A stretch of 19,246 bases of DNA, from the NCBI GenBank assembly GCA_004555915.1, contig SFJM01000041.1, positions 1-19,246 on the forward strand, written 5' to 3'. Source of the stretch: Clostridiales bacterium (GTDB lineage: Bacteria; Bacillota; Clostridia; Oscillospirales; Butyricicoccaceae). The position numbers and the translations under genes were made by a program. Of the stretch, positions 1-6,420 are shown piece after piece; position 1 is the first letter of the stretch, and every line of letters begins with the position of its first letter. Below the pieces are notes generated by a model. That model was given only the letters and a program-made list of their open reading frames with translations, made no database searches and had not been told where the DNA came from.

Positions 1-62
1 TGCGGTTGGGGAACCTCAGTTATTGTATCATGGGAGGTCTTTGTATAGCTATAAGCTTTTTG

Positions 63-85
63 TACCACATGCATAGCATGTGGTA
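63..85. repeat. Perfect 10-bp inverted repeat with 3-nt loop
   Basis: Arms TACCACATGC (63-72) and GCATGTGGTA (76-85) flank the loop ATA. No T-run follows on either strand, so it is not an obvious intrinsic terminator. It lies in a gene-free stretch at the left edge, and may belong to a gene outside the window. Confidence 0.55.
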
Positions 86-95
86 TATTGACAAG

Positions 96-124
96 AAAAA
101 CCGGAACGGATGAACCGTTCCGGT
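96..124 (-). terminator. Intrinsic terminator of the XRE regulator gene
   Basis: A perfect 10-bp stem (100-109 with 115-124, core CCGGAACGG) and a 5-nt loop are followed on the minus strand by TTTTTCTTG. It lies about 30 bp beyond the stop codon of the minus-strand regulator gene. Confidence 0.8.
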
Positions 125-155
125 ATGATTTATATGCAGTCTGTCTGATGAACGC

Positions 156-359
156 TTACTTGGAATCAGCTGGAGTCTCATAAAAACGAACCCAGTCAAA
201 ATCCAAAGCTTCCGCAATACGCATTGCTGTACCAACCGGGAGACGATAATCACCCAGTTCAATACGGGTATAATAACTGCGGGCGATATGAGCCTTCTGA
301 GCAGTAACTTCCTGCGTCAGACCCTTACTTTTTCTCAATTCGACTAACCAGTCACGCAT
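156..359 (-). CDS. XRE-family helix-turn-helix transcriptional regulator
   Basis: A 67-residue protein that is essentially one Cro/CI-type DNA-binding domain. Residues about 5-58 show the typical order: LRKSKGLTQEVTAQKAHI (helices 1-2), ARSYYTRIELGDYRLP (recognition helix and turn), then TAMRIAEALDFDW. There is no effector or oligomerisation domain, as in small autoregulatory repressors of Firmicutes. The ATG at 359 has a GAGGTG ribosome site about 8 nt upstream. Upstream lies a promoter (TATACA, 17 bp, TATAAT), and between promoter and start are three ACAAAG-type half sites, which suggests it represses itself. No phage or conjugative genes are next to it, so its other targets are unknown. 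Confidence 0.88.
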   Translation of the reverse strand: MRDWLVELRKSKGLTQEVTAQKAHIARSYYTRIELGDYRLPVGTAMRIAEALDFDWVRFYETPADSK

Positions 360-388
360 AGCATTTCACCTCAAAGAAAATATCCAAA

Positions 389-416
389 AACTTTGTTTCC
401 TACAAAGTTGCTTTGT
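389..416. promoter_or_regulatory. Probable operator of the XRE regulator
   Basis: A perfect inverted repeat of AACTTTGT (389-396) and ACAAAGTT (402-409) with a 5-nt spacer, followed at once by a third half site CTTTGT (411-416). It lies between the predicted promoter and the regulator's start codon, the usual place for an autorepressor site. Binding by this protein is inferred. Confidence 0.55.
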
Positions 417-429
417 TTTTTACGGTGTC

Positions 430-458
430 ATTATAACATCAAATCTATAACTTGTATA
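430..458 (-). promoter_or_regulatory. Sigma-A-type promoter for the XRE gene
   Basis: On the minus strand, TATACA (453-458) and TATAAT (430-435) are separated by 17 bp, directed at the XRE start codon 71 bp downstream. Confidence 0.6.
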
Positions 459-569
459 TGTGTTTTCTGACGGATTTTGAGTTAATTTTGCGTGGTTTTG
501 CTGTACCGATGTTACAAATAAGAAAAAGATAACGGAAACTGTTTTATTCCGCGTTCATTTTTTGTGCAT

Positions 570-602
570 TTTTATTTTACCAATAATTTTTTATTTTACC
601 AA
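570..602. repeat. Two 19-bp-period tandem copies at the 3' end of the hydrolase gene
   Basis: The block TTTATTTTACCAAT occurs at 570-583 and again at 589-602. One copy covers the stop codon of the isochorismatase gene and the other lies just beyond it, so the gene's last codons and stop look locally duplicated. No clear terminator hairpin is seen here. Confidence 0.5.
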
Positions 603-1133
603 TTTGGAAATCGTCTTAAATACCGGACCGGAACCAACCTTCTGCAGCTCAAACAGAATTGCTTCTGCGGTTGTCAGCAGGATACCCTCCTGCTGTGCAC
701 GAATCAGACCAATCTGCATATCATGGGCAGTACGGGAACCAACGCAGTCTTCCACAATGGCAACTGTCTTGCCTGCTGCCACCAGATCCATTGCGGTCTG
801 CAGTACACAGATATGCAGTTCTGCACCACAAATCAGTACCGTATTGCAGCCACTTGCTTCTACTGCTGCACGAATGCCTTCATCATCCATGCAGCTGAAG
901 GTAGTCTTAGGCAGATACGGTGCAACGCCCAGCGCTTCCTTGATTTCCGGAACAGTGCTGCCCAAGCCCTTCGGATACTGCTCTGATGCAATGGCTGTTA
1001 CATCCAGTGTTTTCAGCCCCTTCAGCAGCATGCAGGTACGCGGAATAAATTCGTCCTTATTATGCATTGCTGGCATCAGCTTTTCCTGATAATCAATTAC
1101 CATAACCATGGTATCTTCTTTGTTCAGTCTCAT
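591..1133 (-). CDS. Isochorismatase-family cysteine hydrolase
   Basis: A 180-residue single-domain protein of the isochorismatase/nicotinamidase superfamily, cytoplasmic enzymes that hydrolyse amide or enol-ether bonds through a Cys-Asp-Lys triad. The triad is visible: Asp14 in VMVIDYQ, Lys76 in LPKTTFSC, and Cys109 in CGAELHICV, with the usual preceding hydrophobic strand. The length fits the short YcaC/hydrolase branch. Substrate cannot be read from the sequence: there is no clear nicotinamidase metal-site motif, so pyrazinamidase activity is not claimed. The ATG at 1133 has an AAGGAG site 7 nt upstream and a promoter at 1186-1214. It is divergent from a MarR regulator with only about 200 bp between starts, so control by that regulator is likely but inferred. 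Confidence 0.88.
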   Translation of the reverse strand: MRLNKEDTMVMVIDYQEKLMPAMHNKDEFIPRTCMLLKGLKTLDVTAIASEQYPKGLGSTVPEIKEALGVAPYLPKTTFSCMDDEGIRAAVEASGCNTVLICGAELHICVLQTAMDLVAAGKTVAIVEDCVGSRTAHDMQIGLIRAQQEGILLTTAEAILFELQKVGSGPVFKTISKLVK

Positions 1134-1185
1134 ATCATGCTCCTTTGCTTTTTCATGAGGTTGTATACTTTATATAGCTGTTTCT

Positions 1186-1214
1186 ATTATATCGTACCCC
1201 CCTGAAAAGGACAA
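1186..1214 (-). promoter_or_regulatory. Promoter for the isochorismatase-family gene
   Basis: On the minus strand, TTGTCC (1209-1214) and a consensus TATAAT (1186-1191) are separated by 17 bp, about 50 bp upstream of the start codon. Confidence 0.65.
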
Positions 1215-1257
1215 GGATTCCAAATCGAATTTTTTCAAAAATACTTCCTTTCACAGT

Positions 1258-1286
1258 TTGACATCTTCCCATCTTTTCACTATACT
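1258..1286 (+). promoter_or_regulatory. Near-consensus sigma-A promoter for the marR-type gene
   Basis: TTGACA (1258-1263), a 17-bp spacer and TATACT (1281-1286). Transcription should start near 1293, which rules out the in-frame TTG at 1258 as the translation start. A GACG/CGTC inverted repeat follows in the leader. Confidence 0.85.
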
Positions 1287-1338
1287 AAAAGTAACATCAT
1301 TGTTCGACGGTATTCGTCATAAAGAGGAGGGATTACAC

Positions 1339-1794
1339 GTGATTTCTGCCAGAAATCTCGCGCTGCAGGATGCCATTATCAAGCTGCACACTGCGGATCA
1401 TCTGACCGTGCTTCGAACCAACCATTTACTGAAGCAGCATGGTATTACCATCCAGCAGGCACTGATTCTGCAGTATCTCTCCCTGCACCGTATGGAACAT
1501 ATCAACCAGAAAAAGCTGGAGCTGTATCTTGGCATCAGTAATCCCTCTGTCACCAGTCTCATGAAAACCATGGTGAACAAGCATTTAATCCGCCGCCTGC
1601 CGGATCGCTCCGATGCACGCAGCTATCTGCTCTGCCTGACAGAAAAAGGCACCCAGCTGCAGGAATGCATTGCGCAATCCTTCCTGCAGGTAGCACAGGA
1701 GCTGCATGCCGGGCTGACTGCAGAGGAAATCCAGCAGCTGGCATATCTGCTGGATAAAATCACCTGTAATCTTTCCGCTGTAAGTGAACCATAA
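1339..1794 (+). CDS. MarR-family winged-helix regulator
   Basis: A 151-residue MarR-type regulator. Residues 36-50 (ITIQQALILQYLSLH) match the helix before the winged helix, and residues 55-80 (INQKKLELYLGISNPSVTSL...) form the helix-turn-helix. Residues 85-95 (RRLPDRSDARS) are the classic MarR wing, with the D-x-R-S-D-x-R pattern. Flanking N- and C-terminal helices would form the dimer interface. The start chosen is GTG at 1339, with AAAGAGGAGG ending 7-8 nt upstream. The longer frame from TTG 1258 begins inside the -35 box and cannot be translated from that promoter. It is divergent from the isochorismatase-family hydrolase, a common arrangement for MarR regulators and their target. The effector is unknown. 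Confidence 0.9.
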   Translation: MISARNLALQDAIIKLHTADHLTVLRTNHLLKQHGITIQQALILQYLSLHRMEHINQKKLELYLGISNPSVTSLMKTMVNKHLIRRLPDRSDARSYLLCLTEKGTQLQECIAQSFLQVAQELHAGLTAEEIQQLAYLLDKITCNLSAVSEP

Positions 1795-1810
1795 CCGTTC
1801 GTTTTCCGTT

Positions 1811-1839
1811 CCCCCGCCGAATGGCAGGGGATTTTTTTT
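1811..1839 (+). terminator. Intrinsic terminator after the marR-type gene
   Basis: A hairpin CCCCcGCC-gaat-GGCaGGGG (1811-1830) with one C-A mismatch is followed by ATTTTTTTT (1831-1839). It begins 16 bp past the stop codon, and its T-run reaches the stop of the convergent deacetylase gene. Confidence 0.85.
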
Positions 1840-2617
1840 ATGAATCCTGTGCAGCTGCGGGAATCTGCCGCCCGGTATGATCCATAGTAAAATTGTCTTT
1901 ATAAATCAGCTTGGAAACCGGTTGGAAGGAAAAGCCCTTTTCCTTGAGCCCTTCGATGACATCCGGCAAAGCCTCCGGTGTATTGGTCGCGGCATTGTGG
2001 AACAGGATGATGCTGCCATTCTGTGCGTTGTTAACAACACGGCTGACAATGTCACAGGCCGGCGGATCCTTCCAGTCCAGGCTGTCAACATCCCACTGAA
2101 TGGTATACATGTCAATGGAACGCATGGTGGATACGACAGTATCATTGTAATCCCCATAGGGCGGCCGGAACAGTGTTGGGCATACGCCGGTAATCGCTTC
2201 GATTTTCTGATTACATTCCTGCACCTCCGCAATCATCTGGTTTGCAGACAACTCTGTCATATGGGGATGGGTGGAGGAATGGTTCATCACCTCGTGGCCG
2301 GCATCTGACAATGCCTTGACGGATTCCGGATATTTATCCACCCATTCGCCTACCACAAAAAAAGTTGCTGTAATATCGTCCTTTTTCAAAATATCAATCA
2401 GCTGCTGTGTATCCTCATTTCCCCACGCGGCATCGAAAGTTAAGGCACAAACCTTCTCTTCCCGTTCCACACTGTATATTGGCAAATCCCTCTCCGCCGC
2501 TGCTGCGGTCACTGTTTTCCCCATACCAATTGCCAGACAACCTGCCAGGCATGCACCTGCACAAATTGCTGCAGCCAACAGCAATTTTCTCCCTGAAATC
2601 ACCAAAAAGTAACGCAT
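1838..2617 (-). CDS. PdaB-like polysaccharide deacetylase (CE4/NodB fold)
   Basis: A 259-residue membrane-anchored protein: a transmembrane segment at about 11-33, then a NodB domain at about 55-250. CE4 motifs are in order: TFDAAWG with Asp62, HSSTH with metal-ligand histidines 113 and 117, RPPYGDY with Arg151, DVDSLDW (176-182), and ILFHN with His207. The second Asp of the usual TFDDG motif is Ala63, and the following W-G-x-E/D pattern resembles the sporulation deacetylase PdaB of Bacillus. A role in N-deacetylation of spore or cell-wall glycan is therefore inferred. The start chosen is ATG 2617, with GAGGTGGG just upstream. An earlier in-frame ATG at 2659 lies inside the extended -10 promoter and has no ribosome site. 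It is monocistronic by position. Confidence 0.88.
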   Translation of the reverse strand: MRYFLVISGRKLLLAAAICAGACLAGCLAIGMGKTVTAAAAERDLPIYSVEREEKVCALTFDAAWGNEDTQQLIDILKKDDITATFFVVGEWVDKYPESVKALSDAGHEVMNHSSTHPHMTELSANQMIAEVQECNQKIEAITGVCPTLFRPPYGDYNDTVVSTMRSIDMYTIQWDVDSLDWKDPPACDIVSRVVNNAQNGSIILFHNAATNTPEALPDVIEGLKEKGFSFQPVSKLIYKDNFTMDHTGRQIPAAAQDS

Positions 2618-2657
2618 TTTTACCCACCTCGGAATAAAATATGTGCATAATTTGTCC

Positions 2658-2666
2658 ATTATACCA
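2658..2666 (-). promoter_or_regulatory. Extended -10 promoter for the deacetylase gene
   Basis: On the minus strand, TGGTATAAT gives a TG-extended consensus -10 without a clear -35. It overlaps the upstream in-frame ATG at 2659, supporting the shorter protein. Confidence 0.6.
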
Positions 2667-3234
2667 CAACGTGCACTTGTCTAGTTCTTTATTTAGCTCT
2701 AACAATTCACCGAAGCAATATCTGTACATTTTGTAACGGAAAAAGGCTTGCATTTCCTGTGATATCATGTTAAATTTAATAGCAAGGAAATAACATAATG
2801 CACAAAAAGAAACAGTATAAATTGGTCATATTGGTACGTACAAGTGTACACATTGCACAACTTATTCTGTATTTTTTTGCCTGTTTTTTATAACCAGGCC
2901 ACGAAAACGCTGGAGCCATTTGCTGGTGTCCGTTCCTGATACACCGGCATATATCTCCTGAAGGCTTCAACATTCGACAAGTCTCGATTATATATACAAA
3001 TGCATTTTGCTTTTCCATGTACCTTTATAATTTCATAACCGCATAGATTGATTTCTATGTATTTCGGGAGAATTGACTCAGATCCTGATTCAGAAAGCTC
3101 TGGTTTTGCTTTGTATCGCGTTTCCCATATGTACTATATGTTCTATTTTTCTGGAGAGAGTTCTAAAGGATATATAAAAGGATTTAAGGGAATAGGTATA
3201 ACAACAAAAGGAAAATTTAGAAAGAAGGATATTC
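2660..3234 (+). other. Gene-free region upstream of the symporter, with structured segments
   Basis: I find no convincing gene here; the frames that are open have no ribosome site or recognisable product. It holds several inverted repeats: GTGTACAC (2844-2851), GCCTG/CAGGC around 2879-2900, and GCTGGTGT (2922-2929) with ACACCGGC (2941-2948) inside an outer GGAG/CTCC pair (2912-2958). Candidate promoters are TTGCAT-17-TAAATT around 2749-2777 and TTGTAT-18-TATATG at 3111-3140; neither is strong. An AGAAGGA ribosome site precedes the symporter start. The length suggests a long leader or multi-site regulation. Confidence 0.5.
2844..2865 (+). promoter_or_regulatory. Block shared with the iolG upstream region
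   Basis: This 22-bp block starts with GTGTACA and contains ATT, CA and AACTT at fixed spacing. It matches 8213-8234 upstream of iolG at 18 of 22 positions by hand alignment. It may be a common regulator site; this is inference. Confidence 0.35.
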
Positions 3235-4896
3235 ATGGGTTTCTTAAACTCTACCCCCTGGGTTATCATCACCTTCCTCGCCTTCACCATTCTTGTAGCT
3301 GTTATTGCAAGTGTGAAGACCAAGGGTGACAACCTGGATTCCGCAGATGGTTACTTCCTGGCAAGCCGCAGCCTTCCGGGCTACGTGATTGCAGGTTCCC
3401 TTCTGCTGACAAACCTGTCTGCCGAGCAGCTGGTTGGCCTGAACGGCCAGTCCTGGCAGACCAACATGAGCCCCTCCGCATTTGAAGTTGGTTCCATCTT
3501 CACTCTGCTGTTCCTGGCTCATTACTTCCTGCCGCGTTACCTGAAAATGGGTACCAGCACAATTCCGGCTATGATGGAAGAGCGTTTTGGCAAAGGCGTT
3601 AAGCTGATGTTCTCTGCAATCATCGTTCTGATGTACTCCTTCCTGAACCTGCCGGTTATCCTGTACTCGGGTGCTGTTGCATTCGTTCGTATCTTTAACT
3701 TCGACACTTTCTTCGGCGGCGACCTGTTCATGGCTGTTGCTGTACTGAGTGTCGTAATCGGTATCGTTGGCGCTTGCTACGCAATCTTCGGTGGTCTGAA
3801 GGCAGTAGCAGTATCCGACACCATCAATGGTATCGGCCTGCTGATCGCTGGCTTCCTGATCCCGTTTATCGCCCTGTCCGTTCTGGGCAAGGAAACCGGC
3901 GGCTCCGGCATGCTCGATGGCTGGACATACATCCTGAACAACGAGCCGGAAAAGCTGAACGCATGGTCCGCTTGGAACTCCGCTCAGCCGAACCTGCCAT
4001 GGCCGCTGATCTTCACCGGCATGCTGTTCTCCAACCTGTACTGGTGGTGCACCAATCAGTCTTTCGTACAGCGTTCCCTCGCTGCTGAAAGCCTGGCGGA
4101 AGGCCAGAAGGGTGCCATTTACTGCGGCTTCCTGAAGTGCCTTGGCCCGCTGTACCTGATCTTCCCGGGCATCATTGCTTACCATATGCCGCAGATTCAG
4201 GATGTGATCAACAACTCCGCATCCCCGATCGACATGGCTTACCCGGCTCTGATTGCTCACGTTGTTCCGACCCCGATTATGGGCTTCTTTGCTGCTGTAC
4301 TGTTCGGCGCAATCCTGTCCTCCTTCAACTCGGTTCTGAACTCCGCCTGCACCATGTTCACACTGGATATCTTCAAGGATTCCAAGTTTGGCCAGGGCAA
4401 GACCGATGCACAGCTGGTTAAGGTTTCCAAGACCTACGGCACCTTCGCAGCAATTATTTCCATTGTTATTGCTCCGTTCGTTATGTACGCTAACGGCATT
4501 ACCACCTTCCTGAACTCCCTGGCAAACTTCCTGTCTCTGCCGGTTCTGTGCACCGTTCTGGGTGTTATGTGGTTCCGCCGTGCACCGAAGTTCACTCCGT
4601 ACCTGATTACGGTAATCCACTTCGTTGTATATGGTGCATTCCTGCTGATGGCTCCGAACTATCCGGGTACCTCTGAACCGATCCATTACCTGTATGCAAT
4701 GGCTGTTCTGTTCCCGGTATATCTGGTTATCATGTTCGTTCTGTCCAAGGTTTGCCCGAGCGAAGAATATACTGTACCGGATGTTGGTGCAGTTGACCTG
4801 AAGCCGTGGAAGTACCGCTGGCACCTGACCATTCTCGGTCTGGCTGTTGCAGCTGTCTTCTACTATGTATTCTCCCCGCTGTGCCTCGCTGCATAA
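3235..4896 (+). CDS. Sodium:solute symporter (SSS family, YidK-like), possible inositol/sugar importer
   Basis: A 553-residue integral membrane protein of the solute:sodium symporter family. Hydrophobic segments fill almost the whole length, beginning at residues 9-26. Family blocks include DGYFLASRSLP (38-48), LLLTNLSAEQLVG (56-68), FLPRYLKMG-TSTIPAMMEERFG, the YAIFGGLKAVAVSDTINGIG segment, and FGAILSSFNSVLNSA. These closely follow the E. coli YidK subgroup, whose physiological substrate is not established. The ATG at 3235 has AGAAGGA 6 nt upstream, and a strong terminator follows. Codon use is highly biased (CTG, GGC, GCT, TTC, AAC, CCG), as in iolG and iolI and unlike most neighbours, pointing to high expression. 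Together with the iol genes downstream, an inositol or related polyol substrate is a reasonable guess. A sugar is equally possible from the family. Confidence 0.9.
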   Translation: MGFLNSTPWVIITFLAFTILVAVIASVKTKGDNLDSADGYFLASRSLPGYVIAGSLLLTNLSAEQLVGLNGQSWQTNMSPSAFEVGSIFTLLFLAHYFLPRYLKMGTSTIPAMMEERFGKGVKLMFSAIIVLMYSFLNLPVILYSGAVAFVRIFNFDTFFGGDLFMAVAVLSVVIGIVGACYAIFGGLKAVAVSDTINGIGLLIAGFLIPFIALSVLGKETGGSGMLDGWTYILNNEPEKLNAWSAWNSAQPNLPWPLIFTGMLFSNLYWWCTNQSFVQRSLAAESLAEGQKGAIYCGFLKCLGPLYLIFPGIIAYHMPQIQDVINNSASPIDMAYPALIAHVVPTPIMGFFAAVLFGAILSSFNSVLNSACTMFTLDIFKDSKFGQGKTDAQLVKVSKTYGTFAAIISIVIAPFVMYANGITTFLNSLANFLSLPVLCTVLGVMWFRRAPKFTPYLITVIHFVVYGAFLLMAPNYPGTSEPIHYLYAMAVLFPVYLVIMFVLSKVCPSEEYTVPDVGAVDLKPWKYRWHLTILGLAVAAVFYYVFSPLCLAA

Positions 4897-5240
4897 GCAA
4901 CAACTTACATCAATCCCATTCCGGGATTCTCCTGTAATGACTTTTTTAAATCCTTTATTATCTTTCCACGATACCCCCTGCATTCCTGTTGCAGGGGGTT
5001 TTTTCGTTGCGCTGCAGGCCATCGCACATATAGAATGCGATTAAGAAATATTACATATTTCCGCTTTTTCTATTTCCAATACATTGTTACTGTAATGTTT
5101 CCAAATCGTTTCTGTATTGTACTTGCCATTTTACTCCAATAGTAATACTATAATACCAGACATACAGAGAAATTTCTCCTTATCCCCTATTATTTAAATT
5201 TTATGGAAGTTTTCTTGGATAAAAAGAAAGGAGCTTTTTT
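4897..5240 (+). other. Intergenic region between symporter and SH3b genes
   Basis: Besides the terminator, I see only an AT-rich stretch with a consensus TATAAT at 5149-5154. The best upstream match, TTGCCA at 5123-5128, gives a 20-bp spacer, too long for a confident promoter call. No gene is supported. AAAGGAG precedes the SH3b start. Confidence 0.45.
4974..5004 (+). terminator. Strong intrinsic terminator after the symporter gene
   Basis: A perfect 8-bp GC-rich stem, CCCCCTGC (4974-4981) with GCAGGGGG (4991-4998), has a 9-nt loop and is followed by TTTTTT (4999-5004). Confidence 0.93.
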
Positions 5241-5699
5241 ATGTTGCATGGTAAAATGATGAAATTTACTGCTACAGCAGCAATGTCAGCAACTGTTCTT
5301 TATACGAGTGTTTTTGCTGTCAATGTAGTTTCCACTACAGATGTGAATGTCCGTGAGCAGCCTGGAACAGACAGTCCAGTCATCACTGTCATGAAAAAAG
5401 GTACATCCACAGAAAAGCTGGGTCAGTCCAATGGCTGGGTTGAGATAAAGGTCAATGGCAAGACCGGCTATATATATCAGAAATATTTGCAGGAGGTCGC
5501 TGACCCAGCTACCCCGACAAAGTCTCGCACAACTAATGAAAAAAACGTAACCATCACCGCTTCTTCCCTGCGGGTTCGTTCCGGTGCTGGCAGCAATTAC
5601 AGTACCATCGGCAAGCTGACCAAGGGACAGACCGCTACCGTTGTGCATCGGCAAACTGACCAAGGGACAGACCGCTACCGTTGTGGACACTTCCGGTGA
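5241..5699 (+). CDS. Secreted SH3b-domain protein, C-terminus frameshifted by a 40-bp duplication
   Basis: A signal peptide (residues 1-26, ending SVFA) precedes two bacterial SH3 domains, about 27-86 and 97 onward. The domains carry the hallmark DVNVREQPGTDSPVI and SLRVRSGAGSNYSTIG segments; such domains usually bind cell-wall peptides. The ribosome site AAAGGAG is 7 nt upstream of the ATG. The second domain is interrupted: an exact tandem 40-bp duplication (5606-5685) shifts the frame by +1, so translation ends at 5697-5699 after 17 unrelated residues (152 aa). Removing one copy restores an in-frame ending DTSGDWYKIKF...ISTKYTK, with stop at 5758-5760 and a complete 159-residue two-SH3 protein. 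The present product therefore lacks most of the second domain. It could be a pseudogene, an on/off contingency locus or an assembly error. Confidence 0.85.
   Translation: MLHGKMMKFTATAAMSATVLYTSVFAVNVVSTTDVNVREQPGTDSPVITVMKKGTSTEKLGQSNGWVEIKVNGKTGYIYQKYLQEVADPATPTKSRTTNEKNVTITASSLRVRSGAGSNYSTIGKLTKGQTATVVHRQTDQGTDRYRCGHFR
5606..5685 (+). repeat. 40-bp perfect-register tandem duplication inside the SH3b gene
   Basis: Copy 1 is 5606-5645 and copy 2 is 5646-5685; they are directly adjacent and differ at one base (G at 5615, A at 5655). In the ancestral frame both bases give the same lysine codon meaning. The unit length is not a multiple of three, so the copy number sets the reading frame. Confidence 0.95.
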
Positions 5700-5824
5700 C
5701 TGGTACAAAATCAAGTTCGGCAAGGGCTATGGCTACATCAGCACAAAATACACCAAATAAGAGAGAATCCAAAGTCAGGTGCTGCAGCCTCTCTCCCAGA
5801 TCCTCTGCTGTTAACAAAACGAAA

Positions 5825-5871
5825 AAAAGATCTCCCGTGAAACCATTTTCTGGCAACGTGGGAGATCTTTT
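5825..5871. terminator. Bidirectional terminator between SH3b and lipoprotein genes
   Basis: A perfect 12-bp stem, AAAAGATCTCCC (5825-5836) with GGGAGATCTTTT (5860-5871). The A-run before and T-run after allow function on both strands between the two convergent genes. Confidence 0.82.
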
Positions 5872-5907
5872 GCGTGGATAGTTCATCTGCTTCACTGACC
5901 ATATTAC

Positions 5908-5965
5908 ACGCAAAATAAAAACGTGCAGCACGGAGGTCAGGTTCTCCATGCCGCACGTCATTTTA
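5908..5965 (-). terminator. Terminator of the lipoprotein gene
   Basis: ACGTGC (5921-5926) pairs with GCACGT (5953-5958), with an inner GGAG/CTCC pair and outer A/T-rich pairing. On the minus strand TTTTTATTTTG follows. It starts at the lipoprotein stop codon. Confidence 0.65.
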
Positions 5966-6358
5966 TTTCGATCCATCTGTAATTTCGCGGGTGAACATCT
6001 GCTCCCGGCTGCTCTTCCAGATCAGGTACAGGATATCATTGCCATACATGACGCTGACATCCTCATCAATACTGGTGGTGTTTTCCTTCAGGTGCACCGT
6101 TTTGAAATCATCACTGAGTTCATAGGTACCGTTGCCTTCCTTGCCCTCATTGTTGGTCACATAGGTACCATCGGCATTGAAGTCAATGTAGGCTTCCCCA
6201 TGTCCTTCAAAATACCAGCGACCCTGAATGGTGGTCTCGGTAACCGGCTCCTTTGGCTGACCGATATCCTCCTGGGAATAGGTACTTCGTGTGCACGCGC
6301 ACAGCAAAAACGCTGCTGTGATTGAGAAAATCAGGATTCCCAATATCCGTTTCTTCAT
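5963..6358 (-). CDS. Small predicted lipoprotein of unknown function
   Basis: A 131-residue exported protein. Residues 1-21 form a lipoprotein signal peptide (MKKRILGIL..FLLCA) with a lipobox L-C-A-C, placing the lipid-modified cysteine at 22; the mature part would sit on the outer face of the membrane. Residues about 45-120 contain alternating short strands such as GRWYFEGHGEAYIDFNADGTYV and GTYELSDDFKTVHL. This pattern resembles small lipocalin-like/beta-sandwich lipoproteins common in gut Firmicutes. I cannot assign a named family. The ATG at 6358 has AGGAGG about 10 nt upstream and a promoter at 6392-6420. It is monocistronic and convergent with the SH3b gene. Confidence 0.78.
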   Translation of the reverse strand: MKKRILGILIFSITAAFLLCACTRSTYSQEDIGQPKEPVTETTIQGRWYFEGHGEAYIDFNADGTYVTNNEGKEGNGTYELSDDFKTVHLKENTTSIDEDVSVMYGNDILYLIWKSSREQMFTREITDGSK

Positions 6359-6391
6359 TTGTTATTTGCCTCCTGTTGTTGTAGTACAGCC

Positions 6392-6420
6392 ATTATAACA
6401 AATCGAATTGTGAAAGTCCA
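6392..6420 (-). promoter_or_regulatory. Promoter for the lipoprotein gene
   Basis: On the minus strand TGGACT (6415-6420) and consensus TATAAT (6392-6397) are separated by 17 bp, 34 bp upstream of the start codon. Confidence 0.65.

Noticed and set aside
2900..2915. Possible catabolite-repression (cre) site, core GAAAACGCT
   Set aside because: The core fits, but the outer bases of the cre palindrome do not, and its distance from the symporter start is large.
2776..3018. 80-residue minus-strand frame in the symporter upstream gap
   Set aside because: No ribosome site and no recognisable sequence; the inverted repeats here explain the region better.
3244..5022. 592-residue minus-strand open frame covering the symporter gene
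   Set aside because: It is the antisense shadow of a strongly codon-biased membrane protein gene; it has no ribosome site and a Gln/Asn-rich composition with no recognisable domain.
5825..5958. Possible small structured RNA between SH3b and lipoprotein genes
   Set aside because: Both hairpins have T-runs in the right direction for the flanking convergent genes, so terminators suffice.
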